Position numbers and translations under genes: made by a program. A stretch of 64,000 nucleotides of DNA from Chryseobacterium sp. W4I1. Its GTDB lineage: Bacteria; Bacteroidota; Bacteroidia; Flavobacteriales; Weeksellaceae. The notes under the pieces are model-generated. The model made no database searches. It was not told the DNA's origin and was given only the letters and a program-made list of their open reading frames with translations. The first letter of the stretch is position 1. Each line of letters begins with the position of its first letter. The stretch covers positions 4,321,001 through 4,385,000 of the forward strand of contig NZ_JAUSXQ010000001.1 in NCBI RefSeq assembly GCF_030816115.1. The letters are read 5' to 3'. Below, piece after piece: positions 26,385 to 34,707 of this stretch.

Positions 26385-26753
26385 ATGAATTTAATTTGCA
26401 GCATATTCCTCACGCTTTATATGGTGTTCAGACCTCTGATCCCACTGGTGGAGTATGCTGTAAATTATGATTATATTTCCACCGTTCTCTGCATCAACAA
26501 AAGCAAACCGGAACTTCACTGTAACGGAAAATGCTACGTAAGCAAAGAATTAGCAAAGACGAATGATTCCGATTCTTCGCCTTTAAATAAAACCAAAAAC
26601 TCAGGACAGAAAATTCTTGATATCTGTACACTTCCTGAAATTACATCCATCCAAAAAGCAGAGAATCTTCTTTCTTTAAACTCCAATTTTCTCTACGAAA
26701 CAGCCTATTCTTTTCTGTTTCTCAAACACATTTTCAAACCACCGGTTTTTTAA
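26385..26753 (+). CDS. Small membrane or exported protein with CxGKCYVSKELAK motif (paralogue B)
   Basis: The 122-residue product shares with the gene at 23944 an N-terminal hydrophobic segment ending RPLIPLVEYAVNYDYI, then LCINKSKPELHCNGKCYV in parts, and SKELAKT. The C-terminus ends FLKHIFKPPVF, again like paralogue A. It begins 3 nt after the superoxide dismutase stop, so the two are probably co-transcribed. Conservation of the Cys triad in both copies argues for a metal-binding or redox role. No named family is recognised. Confidence 0.72.
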   Translation: MNLICSIFLTLYMVFRPLIPLVEYAVNYDYISTVLCINKSKPELHCNGKCYVSKELAKTNDSDSSPLNKTKNSGQKILDICTLPEITSIQKAENLLSLNSNFLYETAYSFLFLKHIFKPPVF

Positions 26754-26944
26754 GTTCAACTTTTATCATTACAAAACTACAGAAGGCATATCAAGTTCTC
26801 TGGAATCCAGTGTCCTTTATGGTTTTTCAATACACTTTAAACAACTACAGTGTCAAAAAACTTTTGTGCCTTTTGTGGTTGAAAAATGAATGTTTACCCA
26901 TTCAAAAGTATTTCTATTTAAAAAAATCAACTTAAAAAATCAAA

Positions 26945-27778
26945 ATGAAAATTTATAAATTTTTATCATTATTCTTTATTGCCTTTACCTTTTTCACTGT
27001 TTTATCATGTAGTAATAATGACGACGATGATACGGTATCAGATGTCACTCCGGGAAAGCTCCAGGTAAAATTTGAAAACGGCTTTAATAATTTAGGAGAT
27101 ATCGTTCTCAATCAAACCACCCAGAACTCTTCAGGCGGGCAGAAGCATCAGTTTTCTACCCTGAAATATGTGGTCAGCAATATCACATTAATTGATGAAA
27201 ACGGGGGTGAGTTCAAATACCACTATAATGATCCGGATAAAGGGGCTTTCATCGTAGATCAGGCAGAAGCTGTGGCCGGAATCAACTACATCAACCTTAC
27301 GGAGATTCCTAAAAACAATTACAGGAAAATCAGGATAGGCTTGGGAATCAGTCAGACAGCTTACCTTATCGGTCAGGACGGTCAGGGGGGGGTATTCTGG
27401 CAAAAGGCTAAAACTGCAGGAATGGCCTGGTCATGGGCTGCAGGTTATATATTTACCAAGTTGGAAGGTAAATATGGAAGCTCTTCTCCGTCCACTGAAT
27501 TTATGAATCACTGTGGAAATATGGGGAATACAGCGGCTAACAATACCGCAGATCTCTATCGTGAAATCACCCTTGATTTGCCAACAACGGCAAGAGTGAC
27601 CAAAGACATTACACCTTCCATTCATATTCTGGCAGATCTTAATCAGTATTTAAGCGGGACCACTGCATTAACATTAAATGGCACCAATGATATGGTCATG
27701 GGATCTAACCAGCATTTGGTTAATGTGACCAATAATATTTCAAGAATGTTCAAAGTAGATCATGTTCATAATGATTAA
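26945..27778 (+). CDS. mbnP: MbnP-family copper-binding lipoprotein
   Basis: The 277-residue protein has a lipobox-like VLSC (about residue 22) and an Asp-rich start. The body matches the MbnP family: STLKYVVSNITLIDENGGEF, GINYINLTEIP and the W-x-W-x-x-GY motif in AWSWAAGYIF. In characterised MbnP proteins a Trp is converted to kynurenine by the partner MbnH and then helps bind copper. A His-rich end (DHVHND) is also present. The stop overlaps the start of the MbnH-like gene, so both are coupled. A run of eight G (27385-27392) lies inside the gene, in frame. Confidence 0.86.
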   Translation: MKIYKFLSLFFIAFTFFTVLSCSNNDDDDTVSDVTPGKLQVKFENGFNNLGDIVLNQTTQNSSGGQKHQFSTLKYVVSNITLIDENGGEFKYHYNDPDKGAFIVDQAEAVAGINYINLTEIPKNNYRKIRIGLGISQTAYLIGQDGQGGVFWQKAKTAGMAWSWAAGYIFTKLEGKYGSSSPSTEFMNHCGNMGNTAANNTADLYREITLDLPTTARVTKDITPSIHILADLNQYLSGTTALTLNGTNDMVMGSNQHLVNVTNNISRMFKVDHVHND

Positions 27779-28844
27779 TGCAGCAGCAATATCCAAAAGG
27801 GGGCAGTTCCGTCCTCTTTGGATCTCCTTTATTTTTATCGTACTGACATTTTCATCTTGTTCCGATGAGGTTATTGAGCCTTTGGAAAAAGATAAAGCGT
27901 ACAATATGGAAATGCCTTCTGGTTTTCCTGAAATAACATTTGATATTACGGGAAATCCCATCACGGTAAACGGAGTAGCGCTAGGAAAAAAACTATTTTA
28001 TGAAGGAAGATTATCAAGAAACAATACCATTTCCTGTGGATTCTGTCATATCCAGGAATACGCTTTTACCCATCACGGACATCCTGTAAGTCATGGAATT
28101 GATGATAAACTGGGAATCAGAAATGCGCCACCCATTCAGAACATGGCCTTTCTTAGAAATTATACCTGGGACGGAGTAAGCCACCATCTGGATGAAAGAT
28201 CACTGGTACCCATTACAACCGATTTTGAAATGGACAGTTCTCTGCCGGAAGCAGCAGGAAAGCTTAATGCTGATGCAAAATATAAAAAAATGTTCGCAGC
28301 CGCCTTTGGAGACGAAAATATTACAGGCGACAGAATTCTGAAAGCATTGTCACAGTTTATGGCAACAATGGTTTCTGCGGATTCCAAATATGACCGGTAC
28401 AAAAAAGGGAATACAGTTCTTAGCAATGAAGAAATCCAGGGAATGACACTGTTTCAGAAGAAATGTTCCTCCTGCCACAGCGGAGAATTATTTACCGACG
28501 AGAGTTTTAGGAATACAGGAATGTACTACAATACCCAGTTCAAAGATGCCGGGCGTTACCGGGTTACCCTTGATCAGGTAGACTGGATGAAATTCCGTGT
28601 GCCAAGTCTGAGAAATGTAGAATATACTGCACCCTACATGCATGATGGAAGATTTTACACGTTGGAAGCAGTTCTGAATTTCTATTCGGATAATGTAGAA
28701 GACAATCCGAATCTTGATCCACAGCTGAAGCAGGACGAACACCTCGGAATTCCCATGAATACCCAGGAAAAGCAGTTCATCATCGCCTTTTTGAAAACCC
28801 TGTCCGATAAAACCTTTATTTCCAATCCAAAATTTGCAGAATGA
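27762..28844 (+). CDS. mbnH: MbnH-like di-heme cytochrome c peroxidase family protein
   Basis: The 360-residue protein has a signal/lipobox region (VLTFSSC) and two c-type heme sites: CGFCH (Cys92-His96) and CSSCH (Cys235-His239). Motifs of bacterial di-heme peroxidases are present: LGKKLFYEGRLSRNNTISC (in parts), RNAPPIQNM, PSLRNVEYTAPYMHDGRF. In MbnH the hemes oxidise a Trp on MbnP. The start at 27762 overlaps mbnP by 17 nt; an ATG at 27771 is also possible. It overlaps the next gene by 4 nt. A normal cytochrome c peroxidase is the alternative, but the MbnP partner favours MbnH. Confidence 0.88.
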   Translation: MFIMINAAAISKRGQFRPLWISFIFIVLTFSSCSDEVIEPLEKDKAYNMEMPSGFPEITFDITGNPITVNGVALGKKLFYEGRLSRNNTISCGFCHIQEYAFTHHGHPVSHGIDDKLGIRNAPPIQNMAFLRNYTWDGVSHHLDERSLVPITTDFEMDSSLPEAAGKLNADAKYKKMFAAAFGDENITGDRILKALSQFMATMVSADSKYDRYKKGNTVLSNEEIQGMTLFQKKCSSCHSGELFTDESFRNTGMYYNTQFKDAGRYRVTLDQVDWMKFRVPSLRNVEYTAPYMHDGRFYTLEAVLNFYSDNVEDNPNLDPQLKQDEHLGIPMNTQEKQFIIAFLKTLSDKTFISNPKFAE

Positions 28845-29788
28845 CCATGAACAGAATAATTTTACTATTAAGCCTGACTTTTTCATTAGTCTGTCAGGCT
28901 AAAACAATCAATGACAGTATTTATATTGCAGACGAAATTAATAGAATCGTACTGGAAGATTGCGATGCGTGCGGTTGCGCAGCAGGAAACGGGTCTTCCG
29001 GGTTTGAATCTTTGCTGAACCCTCAGTTTATCGGAATCAAATATTTTGCCCAGCATTATAAAGCCAAAGAAAATCTTTTTGTAAAAGATCTCACTCAGGA
29101 TCAGTATTTCAATACACTGCAGGTTTGGGGGAAGATTCCATTGTCAGAAAAACTGAGTGTATACGCCAGCCTTCCATTTCATTTTCATGAGAAGAAAACA
29201 ATGCAGGGCGATATCAACATTAATGGAATAGGAGATATGAACCTGATGGGAATTTACCGGATCATCAGTTCCAAAGATAATTTTCATCAGCTTAACGGTG
29301 GTTTGGGTGTGAAAATTCCTTTAGGGAAATTTGATGAAAAAGGAGCTTCCGGCGTCAATCCAAGTTTTCAGCTCGGAACAGGAAGCTGGGATTATCAGGC
29401 CGCTTTGAATTATAAATTTCAAAAAAATAAGCTTGCTGTGCTGGTCAATACAGATTATACGGTAAAAACCGAAAATAAAAAGAATTACCGTTTCGGAAAC
29501 CAATGGAATTATGCAGCGACAGGTTTTTACCAGCTTGCGGCCAATGAAAACACCATTTTCTCTGCCAAAGCCGGACTTCAGGGCGAAGTCTACGATAAAA
29601 ATAAACAGTTTGATGAAGAGTTGCCCAATACCGCTGGAAGTGCCTTGTATGGAAAACTGGGTTTTGAAGCTTCCTATAAAAAATTCAGTTTGGGAGGGGA
29701 AGTCATGCTGCCTGCGTATTCCAATCTGGCGGGAGGCGACATTGAAGCAAAATCCAGATTCAGTATTTTTATCAATTTTGGAATTTAA
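28841..29788 (+). CDS. Outer-membrane beta-barrel protein with N-terminal CDACGC motif
   Basis: The 315-residue protein has a signal peptide, then a short Cys-rich segment CDACGCAAGNG at about residues 41-51. The rest is strand-rich with alternating hydrophobic residues (LQVWGKIPLSEKLSVYASLPF, in parts) and ends in FINFGI, typical of an outer-membrane barrel. It starts inside the last codons of the mbnH-like gene (ATGA overlap). It may pass copper or the MbnP product across the outer membrane, but this is inference; I do not recognise the exact family. Confidence 0.72.
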   Translation: MTMNRIILLLSLTFSLVCQAKTINDSIYIADEINRIVLEDCDACGCAAGNGSSGFESLLNPQFIGIKYFAQHYKAKENLFVKDLTQDQYFNTLQVWGKIPLSEKLSVYASLPFHFHEKKTMQGDININGIGDMNLMGIYRIISSKDNFHQLNGGLGVKIPLGKFDEKGASGVNPSFQLGTGSWDYQAALNYKFQKNKLAVLVNTDYTVKTENKKNYRFGNQWNYAATGFYQLAANENTIFSAKAGLQGEVYDKNKQFDEELPNTAGSALYGKLGFEASYKKFSLGGEVMLPAYSNLAGGDIEAKSRFSIFINFGI

Positions 29789-29794
29789 TATCAT

Positions 29795-29904
29795 GGTGGC
29801 TTCGGGAGTCTCAGCCACCAAATGCAGCTTATTTAATTTATTGCAATAGAAATTTGTACACTTCATAATATTTCAAAAAAAGGTGGCTGAGGTTCGAAGC
29901 CACC
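29795..29904. repeat. Pair of similar hairpins in inverted orientation
   Basis: Hairpin 1 (29795-29819) is GGTGGCT...AGCCACC with a TCGGGAGTC loop side. Hairpin 2 (29882-29904) is GGTGGCT...AGCCACC with a GAGGTTCGA loop. Each is close to the reverse complement of the other, so the 110-nt unit is also a long imperfect inverted repeat. Hairpin 2 may terminate the MbnP-MbnH-barrel operon. Confidence 0.6.
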
Positions 29905-29970
29905 TTCTTCATATATTCTTAACTACCTGTTATTTCTCAAAGTATTGAGAATTAATTTATTATGCCATTG

Positions 29971-30000
29971 TTGCATATATTAAGTTATTTTCTATCTTTG
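29971..30000 (+). promoter_or_regulatory. Promoter of the cobalamin-riboswitch transcript
   Basis: TTG (29971-29973) is followed after 19 nt by TATCTTTG (29993-30000), a close match to the Bacteroidota layout TTG-N19-TAnnTTTG. Transcription would begin a few bases later, just before the aptamer. Confidence 0.7.
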
Positions 30001-30005
30001 CCGCA

Positions 30006-30179
30006 ATCTGGTGCGCTGTAAAAAGCACTTAAAAGGGAATCCGGTGAAAATCCGGAACAGACCCGCTGCTGTAAGCTCCACATCAAAGTTTTTGAAGAGT
30101 ATATCCACTGTTTTTTAATGGGAAGGATTTCAAAAACGGAGTAAGTCAGAAGACCTGCCGGAGGATGAACGTTTGATGC
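30006..30179 (+). ncRNA. Cobalamin riboswitch
   Basis: The leader has the conserved cobalamin aptamer features: AAAAGGGAATCCGGTG, GACCCGCTGCTGTAAG and the B12-box GTAAGTCAGAAGACCTGCC. Adenosylcobalamin or another cobalamin normally represses the downstream gene. Here that is a BtuB-like receptor, which matches. The edges are approximate. A covariance-model search would confirm it. Confidence 0.93.
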
Positions 30180-30285
30180 TTTCGTGGAATAAAGCTTAGG
30201 ACAACAATGATTTTGTGCAGTGAGAACTGTGCTTTGTCTTTGCTATCTTATATCCATTAGCGTCTACATTATTCTAAATGAGCTA

Positions 30286-32316
30286 ATGGTCAGAAAATTT
30301 GCTGCTTCACAGTTTAAAAAAAGTGTTATCACATTATTTGTGGCAGCATCTCAATTTCTATTGTCCCAATCCGGGGACACCATAAGAGAGAAAACCATTC
30401 TTCCTATTCAGCTTTACAAAAAAGATTTTAAAGAAATTCTTCCCGCACAGGTACTTTCCGGAGAACAGCTTGAAAGGCTGAACAGCCAGTCGGTAGCTGA
30501 TGCATTAAGGTATTTTTCAGGAGTTCAGATCAAAGATTATGGCGGGATGGGCGGCTTGAAAACAGTGAATATCCGAAGTATGGGAAGCCAGCATGTGGGT
30601 GTTTTCTATGATGGTATCCAGCTGGGAAATGTTCAGAACGGAATCGTGGATCTTGGAAAGTTTTCATTGGATGATCTTGAAGCCATTTCTTTATACAACG
30701 GTCAGAAAAGTGAAATTTTCCAGCCTGCAAAGGATTTCGGATCTTCCGGATCTATTTATCTTCAGCCTAAAACACCTATTTTTAAAGGAGATAAGAAGAC
30801 CAACTTAGCGGTGAAGCTGAAATTAGGCTCCATCAGTTTATTTAATCCTTCCTTCCGTGTGGAACAGAAGCTTTCAGATAGAGTTTCTGCAAGTTTCAGT
30901 TCAGAATTTGTACAGAGTGATGGATTGTATAAGTTTAAATACGAAAAGAAAAATTCTGACGGCTCCGTTGCCAACGATACCATTGCGAGAAGATATGATT
31001 CCTATATCCGTGCGAAGCGTTTTGAAGGGGCCTTAAACGGGACCATTAATGACGGAAGCTGGAGCGTACGTGGTTATGGCTATATTTCCGATCGTGGAGT
31101 TCCCACAGCCATTGTTAATAATAATTTCACGCCTAAAGGTCAGCAGATGCTGGATGAGAACTATTTTGTTCAGGCCAGTTTCCGTAAAAAATTATTTCCA
31201 AAATTCGAAACGCAGGTCAAAGCTAAATTTGCCTATGACTATACCCGGTTTTTAGATACGGTGAATGTGGCAACAACTGTTCTGCCGATAGATAATTCGT
31301 ATGTTCAGAGAGAGCTCTATTTTTCCAATTCCAATATCTATTCTATTACTCAAAATTGGGATGTAAGTGCAAGCTTTGACTTTCAGTATAATAATCTCGA
31401 TGCCAGTTTAAGGGATTTTTCATATCCTACACGATATACTTCACTCGTTGCTTTTGCTACGACCTACCAGTGGAACCGGTTTAAATTTTTGGGAAGCCTT
31501 CTCGGAACTTTTGTCCACGAAGAAGTGAAAATGAATTCAAAATCTCCAGATAAAACCGAATGGACTCCTTCCGCTTTCCTGAGCTATCAGCCCCTCAAAT
31601 CAAAAGAATTCACTGTTCGGGCTTTCTACAAAAGAGTGTTCAGGATGCCTACTTTCAATGATCTGTATTACACCATGATCGGGAACGTGATGCTGAAACC
31701 TGAATACACAAACCAGTACGACGCAGGTTTTACCTATGAGAAACTCTATGACCATCAATTTTTTAAAGGCATCTATGTGAAAGTGGATGGCTATTATAAT
31801 GAAGTAGAGAACAAGATTATCGCCGTTCCTACTACCAATCTTTTCAGATGGATGATGGTGAATTTGGGTGAAGTGAAAATTATCGGGGCGGACGTGAATG
31901 TTCAGGCTGAATTTGATATTAATAAAGTGAAACTGAAACCTTTGGTAAGCTATACCTATCAGCGCGCCGGAGATTATACCGATAAAACTGACGACTATTA
32001 TGGCGACCAGATTTCCTATGTGCCGTGGCATGCCTTGACCTTTACCATGATGGCAGATTATAAAGACTGGAGTTTCAATTACAGTTTTATGTACACCGGA
32101 GAGCGCTATGATGCCCAGCTGAATAATATCAAAGCCAATTATCTTCAGCCATGGTATACGCATGATTTATCCGTTCAGAAAAAATTCAACTGGCATTCTC
32201 GTCAGATTAAAGCCGGTTTTGAGGTCAATAATGTCCTTAATCAATACTATGATATGGTCAGGAATTATCCGATGCCCGGAAGAAATTTTAAACTTATTGT
32301 AAGCTTTACATTATGA
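30286..32316 (+). CDS. btuB: TonB-dependent outer-membrane receptor, BtuB-like (cobalamin)
   Basis: This is a 676-residue TonB-dependent receptor counted from the ATG at 30286; the frame is open to a GTG at 30220, but only the ATG yields a normal signal peptide (SVITLFVAASQFLLSQ). The plug follows: ALRYFSGVQIKDYGGMGG, then VNIRSMGSQHVGVFYDG. The barrel ends KLIVSFTL with a C-terminal aromatic-poor strand. The cobalamin riboswitch upstream and the BtuG-like gene overlapping by 4 nt make vitamin B12 or a corrinoid the likely substrate. The mature N-terminus has no carboxypeptidase-like domain. Confidence 0.9.
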   Translation: MVRKFAASQFKKSVITLFVAASQFLLSQSGDTIREKTILPIQLYKKDFKEILPAQVLSGEQLERLNSQSVADALRYFSGVQIKDYGGMGGLKTVNIRSMGSQHVGVFYDGIQLGNVQNGIVDLGKFSLDDLEAISLYNGQKSEIFQPAKDFGSSGSIYLQPKTPIFKGDKKTNLAVKLKLGSISLFNPSFRVEQKLSDRVSASFSSEFVQSDGLYKFKYEKKNSDGSVANDTIARRYDSYIRAKRFEGALNGTINDGSWSVRGYGYISDRGVPTAIVNNNFTPKGQQMLDENYFVQASFRKKLFPKFETQVKAKFAYDYTRFLDTVNVATTVLPIDNSYVQRELYFSNSNIYSITQNWDVSASFDFQYNNLDASLRDFSYPTRYTSLVAFATTYQWNRFKFLGSLLGTFVHEEVKMNSKSPDKTEWTPSAFLSYQPLKSKEFTVRAFYKRVFRMPTFNDLYYTMIGNVMLKPEYTNQYDAGFTYEKLYDHQFFKGIYVKVDGYYNEVENKIIAVPTTNLFRWMMVNLGEVKIIGADVNVQAEFDINKVKLKPLVSYTYQRAGDYTDKTDDYYGDQISYVPWHALTFTMMADYKDWSFNYSFMYTGERYDAQLNNIKANYLQPWYTHDLSVQKKFNWHSRQIKAGFEVNNVLNQYYDMVRNYPMPGRNFKLIVSFTL

Positions 32317-33446
32317 AAAAACTAAACTTTTGCCTGCTGGCTTTTACTCTTTTCTTCCTGTTCTCATGCAGGACAGATGACAATATAGTTCCTTCGGAAA
32401 CAAAAGAGGTAAGCAACGGAGAAGATACTCCTATTAAAGGCTTTTATCTTCTGAATGAAGGAAATATGGGCAGCAACAAATGTACGCTCGATTATTTCGA
32501 TTATGCGACAGGAAAGTACCGCAAGAATATTTATGGAGAAATCAACCCGAATGTGGTAAAAGAACTGGGTGATGTGGGAAATCATATCATGATCTACGGA
32601 AGCAAAATGTATGTAGTGGTGAACGTTTCCAATAAAATTGAGGTATTGGAAGCGAAAACAGCCAAACGAATCAAAACCATACAGCTGCAGAACTGCCGGT
32701 ATCTGGCTTTTAAAGGCAATAAAGTCTATGCCAGCAGCTATGCCGGACCCGTTGAGCTGAATCCAAACTCTCCTCCGGGGAAAGTAGTGGAAATTGATAC
32801 CACATCACTGAACATTGAAAGACAGGTTGTAGTAGGATATCAACCGGAAGAAATAGAAGTGATAGGAAATCAGCTTTTTGTGGCCAACTCGGGAGGATAT
32901 ATGTTTCCGAATTATGATAAAACTGTTTCTGTTATTGATCTGAACAGCTTTACCCAAACTAAAAAAATTGATGTAGCTATCAACCTTCACCGTATAAAAA
33001 AAGATAATTACGGAGATCTGTATGTGAGTTCCAGAGGTGATTATTACAATATTCCGTCCAGCCTTTTCCTGGTGGATGCTGCTACAGGAACCGTGAAAAA
33101 AGACTTTCATGTTGCTGTCAGCGGAATGACAATCGTAAATGACAAGCTGTATTATTATGGGAATGAATTTAATTACAATACCCATACATACGTCAAAACC
33201 TTCGGAATCATCGATGTAAAAACAGAGCAGGTCATTGCCAACAAAATTATCGATCAGCAATATGTTGACGAAATCAAAGCACCTTACGGAATTGCGGTAA
33301 ATCCTTATACAGAAGACATTTATCTAACGGATGCGAAAAACTACGTAACCACCGGATATGTATACTGTTTCGACAAGACCGGGAAATTCAAGTGGAAAAC
33401 CGAAGGCGGAAATATCCCTGCTCATTTTGCTTTTTTATATAAATAA
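32313..33446 (+). CDS. btuG: BtuG-like surface lipoprotein (YncE-type beta-propeller)
   Basis: The 377-residue protein has a lipoprotein signal (FFLFSCRT). The mature part is a seven-bladed propeller of the YncE/DUF5074 type: FYLLNEGNMGSNKCTL, repeated V-I-D and L-Y-V-x-x-x strands, SVIDLNSFTQTKKIDV and IDVKTEQVI. In Bacteroides, BtuG binds B12 with very high affinity on the cell surface and hands it to BtuB. Here the gene overlaps the BtuB-like receptor by 4 nt under a cobalamin riboswitch, which supports the same job. Ligand affinity is not shown. Confidence 0.87.
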   Translation: MKKLNFCLLAFTLFFLFSCRTDDNIVPSETKEVSNGEDTPIKGFYLLNEGNMGSNKCTLDYFDYATGKYRKNIYGEINPNVVKELGDVGNHIMIYGSKMYVVVNVSNKIEVLEAKTAKRIKTIQLQNCRYLAFKGNKVYASSYAGPVELNPNSPPGKVVEIDTTSLNIERQVVVGYQPEEIEVIGNQLFVANSGGYMFPNYDKTVSVIDLNSFTQTKKIDVAINLHRIKKDNYGDLYVSSRGDYYNIPSSLFLVDAATGTVKKDFHVAVSGMTIVNDKLYYYGNEFNYNTHTYVKTFGIIDVKTEQVIANKIIDQQYVDEIKAPYGIAVNPYTEDIYLTDAKNYVTTGYVYCFDKTGKFKWKTEGGNIPAHFAFLYK

Positions 33447-33460
33447 TCAGATCAGAAAGA

Positions 33461-34669
33461 ATGGAAAGAAAAACGAAACTTATTTTAAAAACGGTACTTC
33501 TCTCTTCAGTTATGCTGGGAACTGCAGCCTGTAAAAGTGACAGTGAAGAAGTTGTTGAGGAAGTGACTTTTCCTGCGGAAGCGCTTAAAGAATCCTATAC
33601 TGTTGACAGACTCAAACTTTTAAGTATAGATCCTAAAATTGAAGGAAAGCTGACATGGAGTATCAATGATTCTATCATTTCAAATGATTTGCAGTTGGAT
33701 TTTGTGAGTTCTTATGCAAAAACTTATCCTTTGACCTTAAAGGTAGAGGTAAAAGGAGCCGAGAAAATTTATAAATCGACGGTCATTGTTAATAAAGAGC
33801 TTACGCCTTACAGCAAATATATTTCAGATGTCTTTGAATTTCGTCCCGCTGTAGGCCAGTTCATGAATGAAATCCCGGAATATACGAACGGAAATACAGA
33901 GACGGATATGATCAAAAAAGCAAAAGAATCACTGGTTGGAGGAAATTCCACCATGATTACGCTTGGAGGCTTTGGAGGGTATGTTGCTTTCGGCTTTGAT
34001 CATACCATTCCCAATCTTGAGGGAAGGGATTTTAAAATTCTCGGAAATGCATTCTGGGGAAATAATGCCGGCACCACCAGATCGGGATCTTGCGAACCCG
34101 GGATTATAATGGTCGGCTACGATAAAAACAAAAACGGCAAGCCGGATGAAGATGAATGGTACGAAATTGCCGGTAGCGAATACTTTAAAAATACAACCAA
34201 TAAAAACTACAGCATAACCTACTTCAAACCCAATGAAAACAAGCCCCCCGTTCCCGGAAGTGAGTTTTGGCAGACTGATGTGGAGTACATCAAATGGCAG
34301 GATAATTTTGGGAATTCAGGATTTAAAACTAAAAATACCTTCCATGCACAAAGCTATTATCCTTTATGGCTCTCAAATGCTTCTTACAGCCTGACGGGAA
34401 CCAGACTAAAGGATAATTTTTACGACCAGAGCGGAACGGGGGCTTATTGGGTAGGAACATCTTACGAATACGGATATGCAGACAACGCTCCGAATAATGA
34501 TGAAGCTTCAAACATCGATATTTCCTGGGCAGTGGACAAAAACGGGAAGTATGTAAAACTTCCGGGTATCGATTTTATTAAGGTGTATACGGGAATCAAT
34601 CAGGAGGCCGGCTGGCTTGGAGAAGTTTCCACAGAGGTGGCGGGAGCCTATGACCTACATCTCAATTAA
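33461..34669 (+). CDS. Surface lipoprotein of the cobalamin operon, PKD-like N-terminus
   Basis: The 402-residue product has a lipoprotein signal (MLGTAACKSD). An Ig/PKD-like N-terminal part (LTWSINDSIISND, LTLKVEVKG) is followed by a domain with GGFGGYVAFGFDH, NAFWGNNAG and a Gly/Asp-rich loop DKNKNGKPDEDEWYEI that looks able to bind Ca. It ends with an IDFIKVYTG segment. Similar proteins are found in Bacteroidota cobalamin loci, where additional surface B12-binding lipoproteins occur. The role is inferred from position, 14 nt after btuG. Confidence 0.75.
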   Translation: MERKTKLILKTVLLSSVMLGTAACKSDSEEVVEEVTFPAEALKESYTVDRLKLLSIDPKIEGKLTWSINDSIISNDLQLDFVSSYAKTYPLTLKVEVKGAEKIYKSTVIVNKELTPYSKYISDVFEFRPAVGQFMNEIPEYTNGNTETDMIKKAKESLVGGNSTMITLGGFGGYVAFGFDHTIPNLEGRDFKILGNAFWGNNAGTTRSGSCEPGIIMVGYDKNKNGKPDEDEWYEIAGSEYFKNTTNKNYSITYFKPNENKPPVPGSEFWQTDVEYIKWQDNFGNSGFKTKNTFHAQSYYPLWLSNASYSLTGTRLKDNFYDQSGTGAYWVGTSYEYGYADNAPNNDEASNIDISWAVDKNGKYVKLPGIDFIKVYTGINQEAGWLGEVSTEVAGAYDLHLN

Positions 34670-34707
34670 GACTACAGACAACAAAATTTAATAAATAAAG
34701 TTCAAAA

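Noticed and set aside
30220..30285. Longer N-terminus for the BtuB-like receptor
   Set aside because: A GTG start would place extra residues before the signal peptide; the ATG at 30286 is normal.
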